A stretch of 37,099 nucleotides of DNA from Chloroflexota bacterium (GTDB taxonomy: Bacteria; Chloroflexota; Limnocylindria; P2-11E). The stretch lies in contig VBDQ01000031.1 in NCBI GenBank assembly GCA_005889075.1, forward strand, positions 1 to 37,099. The letters run 5' to 3'. The position numbers and the translations under genes are program-made. Under the pieces are notes generated by a model that was not told the origin of the DNA, ran no database searches, and saw only the letters and a program-made list of their open reading frames with translations. This document shows, piece after piece, positions 23,235 through 31,005 of the stretch. Each line of letters opens with the position of its first letter. Position 1 is the stretch's first letter.

Positions 23235-24614
23235 ATGCGCGATCTCGCCGCCGCGACTGTGCTCGTCATCGTCATCGCGGTCGGCGCGCTCGCGCCCGCG
23301 TTGTGGCAGCCCAGGTTCGAGGGCCAAGCACTCGCCTCAACCGCGGTGTCGCCCACGGCGAGTCCGATGCCGCCTTCTTGGAAAGGGAAGGATCGCGGCT
23401 CGGGTTTCGTCGTCTGCGCCAAGAACGACTCCTGGTCGCGGCCCACCGTCGCCGAGGAGAACGCGCATCTTGCGGCCGACCCCCGCTACGCGAACGTCCG
23501 AGCGGACGACTCGTACTCACCCGCCTGGTCTCCGTTCCGCATGGGAGCGACCTTGTACGACGGCTCGACATCACGCGATGAGGTCATCGCCTTCACCGGC
23601 CTCTGGAGCGATCCGCGCGCCGGCGCTACGACGTCCGCGTGTGTTTCCTCCGAGCCGCAGGTGTGGCTCCTCGGCTACGCACCGGTGACGTACTGGGCGG
23701 AGGATCGACTGATCTCGGAGCTCCGGGTCGTTCCAGCGCCGGGCTACCAGATCGTCGTCATGACGGGAACGATTCGACGTCGGCTTGTCGTCGCGGACAA
23801 CATGAAAGTGGCCGTAATTCAGATGCCGGCGACGGCGCTAACTCCGACGCCTACGCCACCCCCGAAGCCCCCGGTCATTCAGACCCCGCCACCCTACGTC
23901 CCTCACTACACGCCCGCCCCAGCGATGCCCGAGACGACGAAACCGGTCGGATTCGAGCTCCCGCAAGAATGTCTCGCGAGCGCGCCGACACACTCAGAAG
24001 GGACGTTGTCGAACTCGACGAGCTGGGTCGTCTCGTGCCTGGACGTAAGCACAGCCCAGCTCGCGACCCTCATGAAGCGGGCGCTGTTCACACAAGGCTG
24101 GATCGAGGGACAGCAGCTGAGCGGCGGAGTTCACGAGTTCCTCAAAGGCGACCTCGAGGTCGACGTGCGGTTCCAGGACGGCGCGGGGTTCCCGACCGAT
24201 CGGATGTTCCTCGCCGAGCACTACATCTGCTGCGGCGTGGCGACCCCGCCGCCTTCGCCGGCGCCGGTCGACCTCATGCTGCCGCGAGGCTGCGGCATCT
24301 ACGAGAACGGCATCGGCATACGGACCGGCCAGGACGGCCAGGTGATCCACTGGATCGCGAACTGCCCGCCGATGATGAACGCCGACGAGCTCGCGACCGC
24401 CTTCGAGGCGAACGTCGAGGCGCAGGGTTGGGTGCGCACGACGTGGATGCCGCGCCGCGCGACCTATCGCCATCCCACCCGAGACCTGGAGTTGGTGCTC
24501 GAGTTCGTCGACGGCCACGTGTGGTTCGCGGAAGCCGGAAGCGTCATCGCCGCCCTGCCGCGATCGGCCCCGGCGTCCGCGGCACCAGCCGCCCCCGCCC
24601 CGCCGTCGCGGTGA
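23235..24614 (+). CDS. Secreted protein with duplicated C-terminal Cys-pair domain, unknown function
   Basis: A 459-residue exported protein that I cannot assign to a family. A hydrophobic signal or anchor (about 5-24) leads to a first domain (about 55-200) containing two Cys, then a Pro/Thr-rich linker (200-235). Two related domains follow at about 240-330 and 347-437. Each begins with LPxxC, has a Trp five to six residues before a second Cys (W264/C268 and W373/C377), then a Leu/Ala-rich helix ending in QGW (residues 287-289 and 397-399), and a beta-rich end with an acidic stretch. The repeats are diverged, which implies an old duplication. The ORF ends inside the 3' end of the convergent hydantoinase gene, overlapping it by 71 nt. 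Confidence 0.8.
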   Translation: MRDLAAATVLVIVIAVGALAPALWQPRFEGQALASTAVSPTASPMPPSWKGKDRGSGFVVCAKNDSWSRPTVAEENAHLAADPRYANVRADDSYSPAWSPFRMGATLYDGSTSRDEVIAFTGLWSDPRAGATTSACVSSEPQVWLLGYAPVTYWAEDRLISELRVVPAPGYQIVVMTGTIRRRLVVADNMKVAVIQMPATALTPTPTPPPKPPVIQTPPPYVPHYTPAPAMPETTKPVGFELPQECLASAPTHSEGTLSNSTSWVVSCLDVSTAQLATLMKRALFTQGWIEGQQLSGGVHEFLKGDLEVDVRFQDGAGFPTDRMFLAEHYICCGVATPPPSPAPVDLMLPRGCGIYENGIGIRTGQDGQVIHWIANCPPMMNADELATAFEANVEAQGWVRTTWMPRRATYRHPTRDLELVLEFVDGHVWFAEAGSVIAALPRSAPASAAPAAPAPPSR

Positions 24615-25908
24615 TTTCGCCGCTCTGATACACGATCTCTCCGCGCCCGATCACGATCTCGGGCCAGCCGGTGACCTCCCAACCTTCGTACGGGTCGTAG
24701 TCGCAGGCCGAGTGCAGCTCGGCGGCGCGGATGATCCGACGGGCGCCGGGGTCGAAGACCACGATGTCGGCATCCGATCCGACCGCAAGGGCGCCTTTCG
24801 TCGGATACATGCCCGCGATCCGCGCCGGGGCCGAGCAGAGCACCTCCACCAGTCGTCGGACCGTGATGCGTCCGTTCGCGACGCCCTCCGAATAGAGCAT
24901 CGGAAGCATCGTCTCGAGGTTGGAGACACCGGGCGGGATGCGGTCGAACGGCACGCCCGCCGCGAGCTTTGCCGCGCGCGGGTGCGGGATGTGGTCGGTG
25001 CCAACTGTGTCGAGCGTCCCGTCGGCGAGCGCGTCCCACGCCGCGGCGACGTCGTCCGGCTCGCGGAGTGGCGGCTGTCCGACCCAGAGCGCGCCGTCGG
25101 CGCGTCCGAAGCGCTCGCGCGTGAGATAGAGGTAGAGCGGTCGCGTCTCAGCGAAGACGCGAGCGCGCCGCTTTCCCTCGCGAACCGCGTCGAGAGCCGC
25201 GCGCGAGCTGAGATGCACGAGGTAGATCGCGGCGCCCGTCTGCACGGCGATGTCGATCGCCTCGCGCACCGCCTTCACCTCGGCCTCCACGGGCCGGCTC
25301 GCGGGGAAGTGCTCGACGCCGCTGCGGCCGGCCGCGAGGAGCTCGGCGGTCCGCGCCGCGACGATGGCGTGGTCCTCGGGATGTACCGCCACGAGCGCGC
25401 CGGCCTGGGCCGCCGAGCGCATCAGCGCGACGTAGTCATCGCGGCGTTCGACGAAGCGCGGGCTCACCATGAAGACCTTGAGTCCCGCGTGCCCCTGGGC
25501 GACCAGGTCTTTGATCTCGTCACGCGCGGCGTCGCTCGGATCGGTGACCACGACGTGGAACGAGAAATCCGCGATGGACCGCGTCGCATCGCGCAGACCG
25601 CGCTCGAGGCCGGCGCGGAGCGATCCGTCCTCCTGGTAGACCATCGACACCACCGTCGTCACGCCGCCCGCGACGGCGGCGCGCGAGCCGTGCGCGAAGT
25701 CGTCGAGCGGCGTCCACGTCGGCGTGGATGCCAGATGGGTGTGCAAGTCGACGCAGCCAGGAAGCACGATCTTCCCGCGCGCGTCCAGCTCTTTGCTCGC
25801 CGCCCGGACCTCACCGATGGCCGCGATGCGCTCGCCCGCGACGGCGATGTCAACGCGCTGCTCGCCGTCCGGAGTGACGACGAGACCGCCGCGGATCGCT
25901 AAGTCGAT
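24544..25908 (-). CDS. Hydantoinase/dihydropyrimidinase-like amidohydrolase with a non-canonical start
   Basis: Cyclic amidohydrolase of about 454 residues. With numbering from 25908: DLHTHL (His56, His58), GLKVFM (Lys144, the carbamylated metal bridge), HPEDH (His176), VHLSS (His232) and TDHIPH (Asp305), the complete binuclear metal set of hydantoinase/dihydropyrimidinase/allantoinase enzymes. It hydrolyses a cyclic amide; the substrate is not determined. The family N-terminus (IDLAIRGGLVVTPDG) begins at an ATC codon at 25908, with no ATG, GTG or TTG there. A CTG at 25938 would add 10 residues. A GTG at 26064 adds an Arg-rich stretch antisense to nothing but overlapping the membrane gene in another frame, and is unlikely. 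It overlaps the membrane gene by 10 nt. Confidence 0.9.
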   Translation of the reverse strand: MDLAIRGGLVVTPDGEQRVDIAVAGERIAAIGEVRAASKELDARGKIVLPGCVDLHTHLASTPTWTPLDDFAHGSRAAVAGGVTTVVSMVYQEDGSLRAGLERGLRDATRSIADFSFHVVVTDPSDAARDEIKDLVAQGHAGLKVFMVSPRFVERRDDYVALMRSAAQAGALVAVHPEDHAIVAARTAELLAAGRSGVEHFPASRPVEAEVKAVREAIDIAVQTGAAIYLVHLSSRAALDAVREGKRRARVFAETRPLYLYLTRERFGRADGALWVGQPPLREPDDVAAAWDALADGTLDTVGTDHIPHPRAAKLAAGVPFDRIPPGVSNLETMLPMLYSEGVANGRITVRRLVEVLCSAPARIAGMYPTKGALAVGSDADIVVFDPGARRIIRAAELHSACDYDPYEGWEVTGWPEIVIGRGEIVYQSGEITATAGRGRLVPRTPGPIAAGRR

Positions 25909-26234
25909 GCTGTCGTCCGGCGGGCGAAGAGAAGCCAGAACGCGACGCCAAGGCCGGCGAGCATGACCACGTGGATCCAGAAGTCGACGCCGAGGAGTCC
26001 ACGGAGGACGACGATCGTGAGGCCGAAGAGCGTTCCGGCGAGAACGATGACGTAAGCGATCCACGGACGGAGCACGCCTGCGAGGGTCACCAGGAGGACG
26101 AGACCGAGTAGCGCCTCGGCGATGCTCGCCGGCGCGAGCGCGCCGGCCGGGACGAACAGCCCAGAGTGATACGCCGCGGCAGCGAAATACACGAGCATGT
26201 TCGCGGCGGTGACGACTCGAAGCGTCCCGCTCAT
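25899..26234 (-). CDS. Small four-helix membrane protein of unknown function
   Basis: A 111-residue hydrophobic protein with about four predicted membrane helices: VVTAANMLVYFAAAAYHSGL, IAEALLGLVLLVTLAGVL, WIAYVIVLAGTLFGLTIVVL and IHVVMLAGLGVAFWLLFA. No motif lets me assign a family. It starts 2 nt after the prfA stop and its end overlaps the hydantoinase start, so it belongs to the ribosomal/prfA operon. Confidence 0.75.
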   Translation of the reverse strand: MSGTLRVVTAANMLVYFAAAAYHSGLFVPAGALAPASIAEALLGLVLLVTLAGVLRPWIAYVIVLAGTLFGLTIVVLRGLLGVDFWIHVVMLAGLGVAFWLLFARRTTAST

Positions 26235-26236
26235 CC

Positions 26237-27337
26237 TCAGTCGCCGTCCTCTTCAAGTCGAGAGAGCCGGTCGGCCTCGTCCTGTTGCGCGAGCGCGTCG
26301 ATCAGATCGTCGATCTCGCCGTCCATGCGGCGGTCGATGCTCGAAAGGTTGTAGCCAAGGCGGCGGTCCGTGATCCGATCGTCCCGATAGTTGTAGGTGC
26401 GCATCTTCTCCGCGCGCTCACCGCGGCCGATCTGCGCCCGGCGCGCCGAAGACTCCTTCTCCTCCTGCTCCGCGCGCATGCGCGCCAACAGACGCGACCG
26501 AAGCACCGCCATGGCCTTCGCCTTGTTCTTGAGCTGGCTTCGCTCGTCCTGACAGGTGACGACCTCGCCGGTCGGGATGTGGGTGATGCGCACGGCCGAG
26601 TCGGTGGTATTCACGCCCTGACCACCCTTGCCAGCCGCTCGGTAGACATCGATCTTGAGATCGTCTTCGCTGATCTGGAGATCGACGTCCTCGGCCTCCG
26701 GCAGCACGGCGACGGTCGCGGTCGACGTGTGGACGCGGCCCTGCGCCTCGGTCTTCGGCACCCGCTGCACACGGTGGACCCCGGACTCGAACTTGAGCTT
26801 CGAGTACGCGCCGCGACCGCCGACCTTGAAGATGATCTCCTTGAAGCCGCCCTTCTCGGAGTCGCTCTGCGACAGGATCTCGGTCCTCCAGCGATGCCGC
26901 TCGGCGTAGCGCGTGTACATACCGTAGAGGTCGCGCGCGAAGAGAGCCGCCTCTTCCCCACCCTCGCCCGCGCGGATCTCGACGATCACGTTCTTCTCAT
27001 CGAGGGGGTCGCGCGGGACGAGCTGGGAGCGAAGCTTGCCGCCGAGCGTTGCGATGTCGTCGGTCGCCTCGGCGAGCTCCTCACGCGCGAGGTCGCGCAG
27101 ATCGACGTCGTCGCCTTCGGTGAGCTCGCGCGCCTCGGCGGCCCGGCCCTCGGCGCTCCGGAGCTGGCGCACCGTGTCCACGACCGGCTCGAGCGCGGCG
27201 AACTCCTGTCCGACGGTCCGCAGGCGCGCCGGATCCGACGTCGTCGCCGGATCGGAGAGCAAGCGCCCGAGCTCGTCATATCGCTCTTCGACCTTCTCGA
27301 GTCGCTTGCGCAGGCCGGGCGTGAGCACGTCGGTCAT
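26237..27337 (-). CDS. prfA: Peptide chain release factor 1
   Basis: A 366-residue class I release factor. GKGGQGVNTTDS carries the peptidyl-tRNA hydrolysis motif GGQ (238-240), and QRVPKTEAQGRVHTS has PKT (194-196), the PxT tripeptide that in RF1 reads UAA/UAG. RF2 has SPF there, so this is RF1. The ATG overlaps the DUF1385 stop as ATGA. In many bacteria prmC, which methylates the GGQ Gln, follows directly; here a membrane gene does instead. Confidence 0.97.
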   Translation of the reverse strand: MTDVLTPGLRKRLEKVEERYDELGRLLSDPATTSDPARLRTVGQEFAALEPVVDTVRQLRSAEGRAAEARELTEGDDVDLRDLAREELAEATDDIATLGGKLRSQLVPRDPLDEKNVIVEIRAGEGGEEAALFARDLYGMYTRYAERHRWRTEILSQSDSEKGGFKEIIFKVGGRGAYSKLKFESGVHRVQRVPKTEAQGRVHTSTATVAVLPEAEDVDLQISEDDLKIDVYRAAGKGGQGVNTTDSAVRITHIPTGEVVTCQDERSQLKNKAKAMAVLRSRLLARMRAEQEEKESSARRAQIGRGERAEKMRTYNYRDDRITDRRLGYNLSSIDRRMDGEIDDLIDALAQQDEADRLSRLEEDGD

Positions 27338-28224
27338 GCCGCGGCCTCCGTTTCGCGGTCGCCGGCGATCGCTTCCTCGAGTGAGGCAACCGCGACCTCG
27401 ATCATCCGCGCGTCCGGCCGGCGCGTGGTGATCCGTTGTAGCAGCAGGCCCGGTGCGACGATCGCGCGCATGAGCGGCGAGCGCTCGTGGGCGGCGCCAA
27501 AGCGCAGCACCTCGTACGAGATCGAGGCCACGGGAACGACGAGGACGAGCCGCACGATCAGGTCGAACGCCACGTTGACTCGCGGCAGGAACGCGAAGAG
27601 GACGATCGCGACGAAGACCACGAACAGGAGGAAGGCCGTGCCGCAGCGCGGGTGCGCGGTCGGATACGGCTCGATCCGCTCGGGCACGAGCGGGTCTCCG
27701 TGCTCGAACGCGTGGATCGTCATGTGCTCGGCGCCGTGGTAGGCAAAGACCCGGCGCACGTCCGGCATGAGCGAGATCGCGGCCAGATAGGCGACGAGCA
27801 GCACGAGACGAACGAGTCCCTCGACCAGGTTCGCGAGAAGCGATGAGCCGAGCGCGACATGCGCGAGGTTGATCGCCAGATACGGCACGCCGACGAACAG
27901 CGCGACGGCAGCGAGCACGGCGGCGCCAAGCACGACCGCGTTGCCGCGCGTCCCGCTCCCCTCGGTCCGCTCAAGTTGCACGTCAGCCGACCGCATCAGC
28001 ATGCGCAGGCCATAGTCGAGCGACTCCCAGAGGACGACGACGCCACGGATGAACGGCGCACGCGCGATCCGCGAGCGCTGCAACGGCGAGCTCAATCGCT
28101 CGCGATAGCGGTAGATGTCGCCGTTGGGACGCCGGCACGCAAGTCCAATGGTCCGCCGGCCACGGATCATCACGCCCTCGATGACCGCCTGCCCGCCGTA
28201 CGTCGCAGCGCGCGGTTCGCTCAC
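27334..28224 (-). CDS. DUF1385 (YqhQ-like) membrane protein
   Basis: A 296-residue protein with the DUF1385 signatures GGQAVIEGVMIRG (10-22), YHGAEHMTIHAFE (162-174) and HPRCGTAF (191-198), plus three to four membrane segments between and after them. The His/Glu residues suggest metal binding. The family sits beside prfA and rpmE in many Terrabacteria; the role is not established. GTG 28224 is chosen because the open frame upstream (to 28392) overlaps the rpmE gene and lacks the family pattern. Confidence 0.92.
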   Translation of the reverse strand: MSEPRAATYGGQAVIEGVMIRGRRTIGLACRRPNGDIYRYRERLSSPLQRSRIARAPFIRGVVVLWESLDYGLRMLMRSADVQLERTEGSGTRGNAVVLGAAVLAAVALFVGVPYLAINLAHVALGSSLLANLVEGLVRLVLLVAYLAAISLMPDVRRVFAYHGAEHMTIHAFEHGDPLVPERIEPYPTAHPRCGTAFLLFVVFVAIVLFAFLPRVNVAFDLIVRLVLVVPVASISYEVLRFGAAHERSPLMRAIVAPGLLLQRITTRRPDARMIEVAVASLEEAIAGDRETEAAA

Positions 28225-28250
28225 GTTGTCACCGCGCGGGGCGGTCGCAC

Positions 28251-28496
28251 CTAACGGTGCGGGGCGGCCTCCGCGGTCGCGGATGGCGCCGCTTGCTCCT
28301 TCTTCGCGTAGCGCTTCGTGAAGCGCTCGACGCGGCCCTGGACATCCAGGATGTGCTGCGTTCCCGTGTAGAACGGGTGGCAGCCGGCGCAAACCTCGAC
28401 GTGCAGCTCGGGCTTTGTGGAGCCCGTCGTGTAGCTGCGGCCGCAGGCGCAGACGATCTTCGCCTGCATGTACTTGGGGTGGATCTTTTCCTTCAC
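28251..28496 (-). CDS. rpmE: Ribosomal protein L31
   Basis: An 81-residue bL31. MKEKIHPKY is the standard N-terminus and the zinc-binding Cys (C16, C18, C36, C39) are all present, so this is the zinc-containing C+ form, linked with zinc-replete conditions. The C-terminal tail from about 66 is an Ala-rich extension compared with short L31 proteins. It lies between rpmA and DUF1385 in the operon. Confidence 0.97.
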   Translation of the reverse strand: MKEKIHPKYMQAKIVCACGRSYTTGSTKPELHVEVCAGCHPFYTGTQHILDVQGRVERFTKRYAKKEQAAPSATAEAAPHR

Positions 28497-28506
28497 TGCA
28501 TGACCT

Positions 28507-28761
28507 CTATCCGGCGACGACCGAGACCCGCCGGCGGTCGTCGCGTGCCGCCTTGAACTCGACCGTGCCCGCGACGAGCGCGAAGAGCGTGTGGTCCTTC
28601 CCCACGCCGACGTTGCTGCCTGGCAGCACCTTCGTCCCGCGCTGGCGGACGATGATCGTGCCTGCGTCGACGCGTGCGCCCGCGTACTCCTTCACGCCGA
28701 GACGCTGCCCGGCGCTGTCGCGTCCGTTGCGGGTTGAGCCCGCGCCCTTCTTGTGTGCCAT
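28507..28761 (-). CDS. rpmA: Ribosomal protein L27
   Basis: An 84-residue bL27. It begins [20 protein letters not shown], the exact-type N-terminus that reaches the peptidyl-transferase centre without a cleaved presequence (as Firmicutes have). The start codon directly abuts the rplU stop (TAA then ATG), so the pair is co-translated. Confidence 0.98.
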   Translation of the reverse strand: MAHKKGAGSTRNGRDSAGQRLGVKEYAGARVDAGTIIVRQRGTKVLPGSNVGVGKDHTLFALVAGTVEFKAARDDRRRVSVVAG

Positions 28762-29073
28762 TTATGCCTCGATCTTCGTGATACGGAGCGTCGTCTGACC
28801 CTGCCTGTGTCCGCGCGTCTTGCGCGAGCGCGTCTTGTTCTTGTACTTGAACACCCGGATCTTCGGCCCTCTTCCCTGGCCCACGATCTCGGCGGTGACC
28901 TTCGCGTCGCTCACCAAAGGCGTGCCCGCCCGGACACGCACGCCGTCCGCCACGAGCAGGACCTGATCGAACGTCACCGTGTCGCCGGCCTGGCCGGCGC
29001 GGCGGTCGATGGTGATCGTCGAGCCTTCCTCGACGTGGTAGCTCCTGGCGCCGCTGCGAACGAGCGCGTACAT
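28762..29073 (-). CDS. rplU: Ribosomal protein L21
   Basis: A 103-residue bL21. MYALVRSGARSYHVEEG starts the family pattern, and KIRVFKYKNKTRSRKTRGHR with QTTLRITKI ends it. ATG 29073 is the natural start; the frame is open further upstream but without homology. It leads the rplU-rpmA-rpmE set, with a probable promoter at 29134-29139. Confidence 0.97.
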   Translation of the reverse strand: MYALVRSGARSYHVEEGSTITIDRRAGQAGDTVTFDQVLLVADGVRVRAGTPLVSDAKVTAEIVGQGRGPKIRVFKYKNKTRSRKTRGHRQGQTTLRITKIEA

Positions 29074-29133
29074 CGAAACGTGGGACTCCCCGGACAGAAA
29101 AAGTCGCCGCGCCTCGTGCGCGACGTAACGACA

Positions 29134-29139
29134 AGTATA
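29134..29139 (-). promoter_or_regulatory. Candidate -10 box of the rplU operon
   Basis: TATACT on the - strand (29139-29134), a five-of-six match to TATAAT, lies about 60 nt ahead of the L21 start. A convincing -35 is not seen at 16-18 nt. The roughly 55-nt leader that would result includes a GC-rich inverted segment (GCGCACGAGGCGCGG region), where an L21-type autoregulatory leader might sit, but I cannot confirm one. Confidence 0.45.
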
Positions 29140-29151
29140 GAGGATGCCGCA

Positions 29152-29182
29152 GCGGACGGCCGCCTCTTGGACGGCCGTCCGC
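29152..29182. terminator. GC-rich inverted repeat between membrane protein and rplU
   Basis: A 10-bp perfect inverted repeat (GCGGACGGCC at 29152-29161, complement at 29173-29182) with an 11-nt loop, located just after the stop of the 29193 gene on the - strand. There is no T-tract, so termination would be weak. It separates the membrane protein from the ribosomal genes. Confidence 0.45.
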
Positions 29183-29192
29183 CGAACGTTCG

Positions 29193-30278
29193 CTATGCGG
29201 CGGCCGGCGCGCGCATGGGCGCCGGGGAGCTCGCAAGACGCAGCGAGAACGTGACGATGCCGAGCAGCGCGGAGAGACCCATGATCGGCGCGGTATACGC
29301 GACAGGGTGCGAGAACGCTGCCGCGCCAGAGCTCGAACCGACGAAGACGAGCACGGCGGTGAACGACAGGACGCCGACATTGAGACCCCAGAACACGACG
29401 TGGTCGGCCCACGGCCACACCCGCGGTCGATCTGCCGTCGCTAGGAGGATCGCCCCGAACAGCGTGTTCGTCATCACACCGATGAAGAAGGTGTGGTCGA
29501 GCGAATGGATGAGTCCCGGCGGGACCTTGCTGAAGTCTCCATTCGCGGCCACGACCTGCTGGACCAGCGCGACCACCAGTAGGACCCCGATCACCAAATA
29601 GAGCGGAACGATCGCGGCGTGCCGGATGCCACCCGTCGCAGTCCAGACGGTTTTCATGAGCGCGGGACCAAGCCGCACGACGACCATCACGGTCGCCGCG
29701 AGCTGGAGGATGTTCGTGACGAGGAGCAGGGGTTGGATCCCAAGGAGCGAACCCAGCGCGAGGCTGAGACCGGCGAGGAAAAGGAGCACTGACTGGATCA
29801 TCCCACCGGTCGTGCGCTTCTCACCGATGAGGAACCACTCGATGATCCCGGTCGCCACGAGGATGAGGTAGCCGCCGACCTGTGCGGACGCGTGCGTGCC
29901 AATGAGCGCCGCGGTCTGGGTGGACGTTGCATTCAACGCGAACTGGATCTGGATGATCACGCCGACGGTCGAGCCGATGACCAGCGTGGTGAGCCCGAGC
30001 AGCATGGCGAACTTCGGATTGCTGAGCTTTCCAAAACCCTCCTGCGAGGAGCGATATGCGACCCATGCCCACCAGCCGAAGATGGTGCCGAGCATGACAA
30101 TCCCGAACACGCCCATGCTGATCCACCCGAGCGTGCCAGAGTGGAGATGCGTGAGGAGCGTGTTTTGATCGAGGTCGCCGATGATCTTCGTCGCATTGAA
30201 CAGTCCGATGAGTGCGGTGAGCGTGAAGATGCCGAGCCCGTACTGGAAGGCCCGGTTGGTTCCCACGGGAAATGCCAT
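29193..30278 (-). CDS. Ten-helix membrane protein, possibly heme-copper oxidase I/NnrS-like
   Basis: A 361-residue polytopic protein with about ten membrane helices, the first at 12-31 and the last near 330-352. His residues cluster at helix starts: LLTHLHSGTLGW (His44, His46), GTHASAQVGGYL (His129) and IHSLDHTFFIG (His258, His262). The HLH-x-GTLGW block recalls the start of helix II in heme-copper oxidase subunit I and NnrS proteins, so heme or metal binding is plausible. It lacks enough helices and the Cu-B ligands of a full oxidase, so this is tentative. The start follows a strong GGAGGGAGGT, partly in a hairpin with the end of the MBL gene. No oxidase partner subunits are adjacent. Confidence 0.65.
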   Translation of the reverse strand: MAFPVGTNRAFQYGLGIFTLTALIGLFNATKIIGDLDQNTLLTHLHSGTLGWISMGVFGIVMLGTIFGWWAWVAYRSSQEGFGKLSNPKFAMLLGLTTLVIGSTVGVIIQIQFALNATSTQTAALIGTHASAQVGGYLILVATGIIEWFLIGEKRTTGGMIQSVLLFLAGLSLALGSLLGIQPLLLVTNILQLAATVMVVVRLGPALMKTVWTATGGIRHAAIVPLYLVIGVLLVVALVQQVVAANGDFSKVPPGLIHSLDHTFFIGVMTNTLFGAILLATADRPRVWPWADHVVFWGLNVGVLSFTAVLVFVGSSSGAAAFSHPVAYTAPIMGLSALLGIVTFSLRLASSPAPMRAPAAA

Positions 30279-30287
30279 AACTAGGTA

Positions 30288-30311
30288 AACCTCCCTCCGA
30301 GCGAGGAGGTT
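30288..30311 (-). promoter_or_regulatory. Hairpin that may hide the ribosome-binding site of the 30278 gene
   Basis: On the - strand, AACCTCC (overlapping the MBL-gene stop) can pair with GGAGGTT, which contains the strong Shine-Dalgarno sequence GGAGGGAGG about 10 nt before ATG 30278. This could throttle initiation when the upstream ribosome is absent, or be a chance consequence of a strong SD. No T-tract follows. Confidence 0.4.
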
Positions 30312-30951
30312 AGCGCGCGCGAGAGTCGAGCGCGACCACCTGGACGTTGTCGGAAAGGCTGCTCCGTGTAACGGAGAGCTTCGGGACCGGGGTGACCTCC
30401 TTCACGCCGAGCTCGTGCAGTAACCGCTCGAACGGGCTGTCCTTGCGCTGCGCCTCCGGGTCGTACGACATGGGAACGACGACCTTCGGCTCGAGCTGAT
30501 GGATGATCTCGGCGGCCTTCGCGGCGGTCAGGTTGACGTCGGCGCCCGAGATCGGAACGAGGACGATGTCGACGTCCCCGATGCGCTCGAGGTCGGCGGC
30601 CGGCAGCTCGTGGCCGAGGTCGCCCAGGTGGCAGACGACGAGGTCGTCGAGCCGGATGGTGAAGATGGTGTTACGTCCGCGCGCCGCGCCGCCGCGGTCA
30701 TCGTGGAACGTGCCGACCCCCGTGACGAGAACCTCGTGCACCTCGTACTCGCCGGGACCCCGTAGGACGACCGGCTCTCCACCGACGCTTTTGAGACTGG
30801 AATGACCGGCGTGCTCATGCGAGATGGTCACCACCTGCGCCTCGGTCTTGGGAATGGCGTGCCCCGATTTGGGGTCAGGCGGATCGGTGAGCACGACCCC
30901 TTCGCGGCCGCGCGCGCGAAAGCAGGCGTGGCCCAGCCAGGTCAGGTCCAT
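30310..30951 (-). CDS. MBL-fold hydrolase of the COG2220/UPF0173-like group
   Basis: A 213-residue metallo-beta-lactamase-fold protein starting MDLTWLGHACFRARG, the hallmark N-terminus of this group. The zinc motif is ISHEHAGHS (His45, His47, His50): HxHxxH is kept but the usual Asp before the last His is Gly. FHDD, CHLGDLGH and VVPMSY follow, where the last position is Met rather than the common His. Metal binding is therefore altered relative to a standard two-zinc site. Substrate is unknown. ATG 30951 is divergent from the sigma-factor gene, leaving little room for a promoter. Confidence 0.87.
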   Translation of the reverse strand: MDLTWLGHACFRARGREGVVLTDPPDPKSGHAIPKTEAQVVTISHEHAGHSSLKSVGGEPVVLRGPGEYEVHEVLVTGVGTFHDDRGGAARGRNTIFTIRLDDLVVCHLGDLGHELPAADLERIGDVDIVLVPISGADVNLTAAKAAEIIHQLEPKVVVPMSYDPEAQRKDSPFERLLHELGVKEVTPVPKLSVTRSSLSDNVQVVALDSRAR

Positions 30952-31005
30952 GGAGTGAGCCCGAGAATACGCGAAACACCGCTCCGGCCCGGGGGGTATC
31001 CCGCA

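Noticed and set aside
29140-29190. tRNA or small RNA gene in the gap before rplU
   Set aside because: Only a GC-rich inverted repeat and a palindromic CGAACGTTCG are visible; no cloverleaf or known RNA motif.
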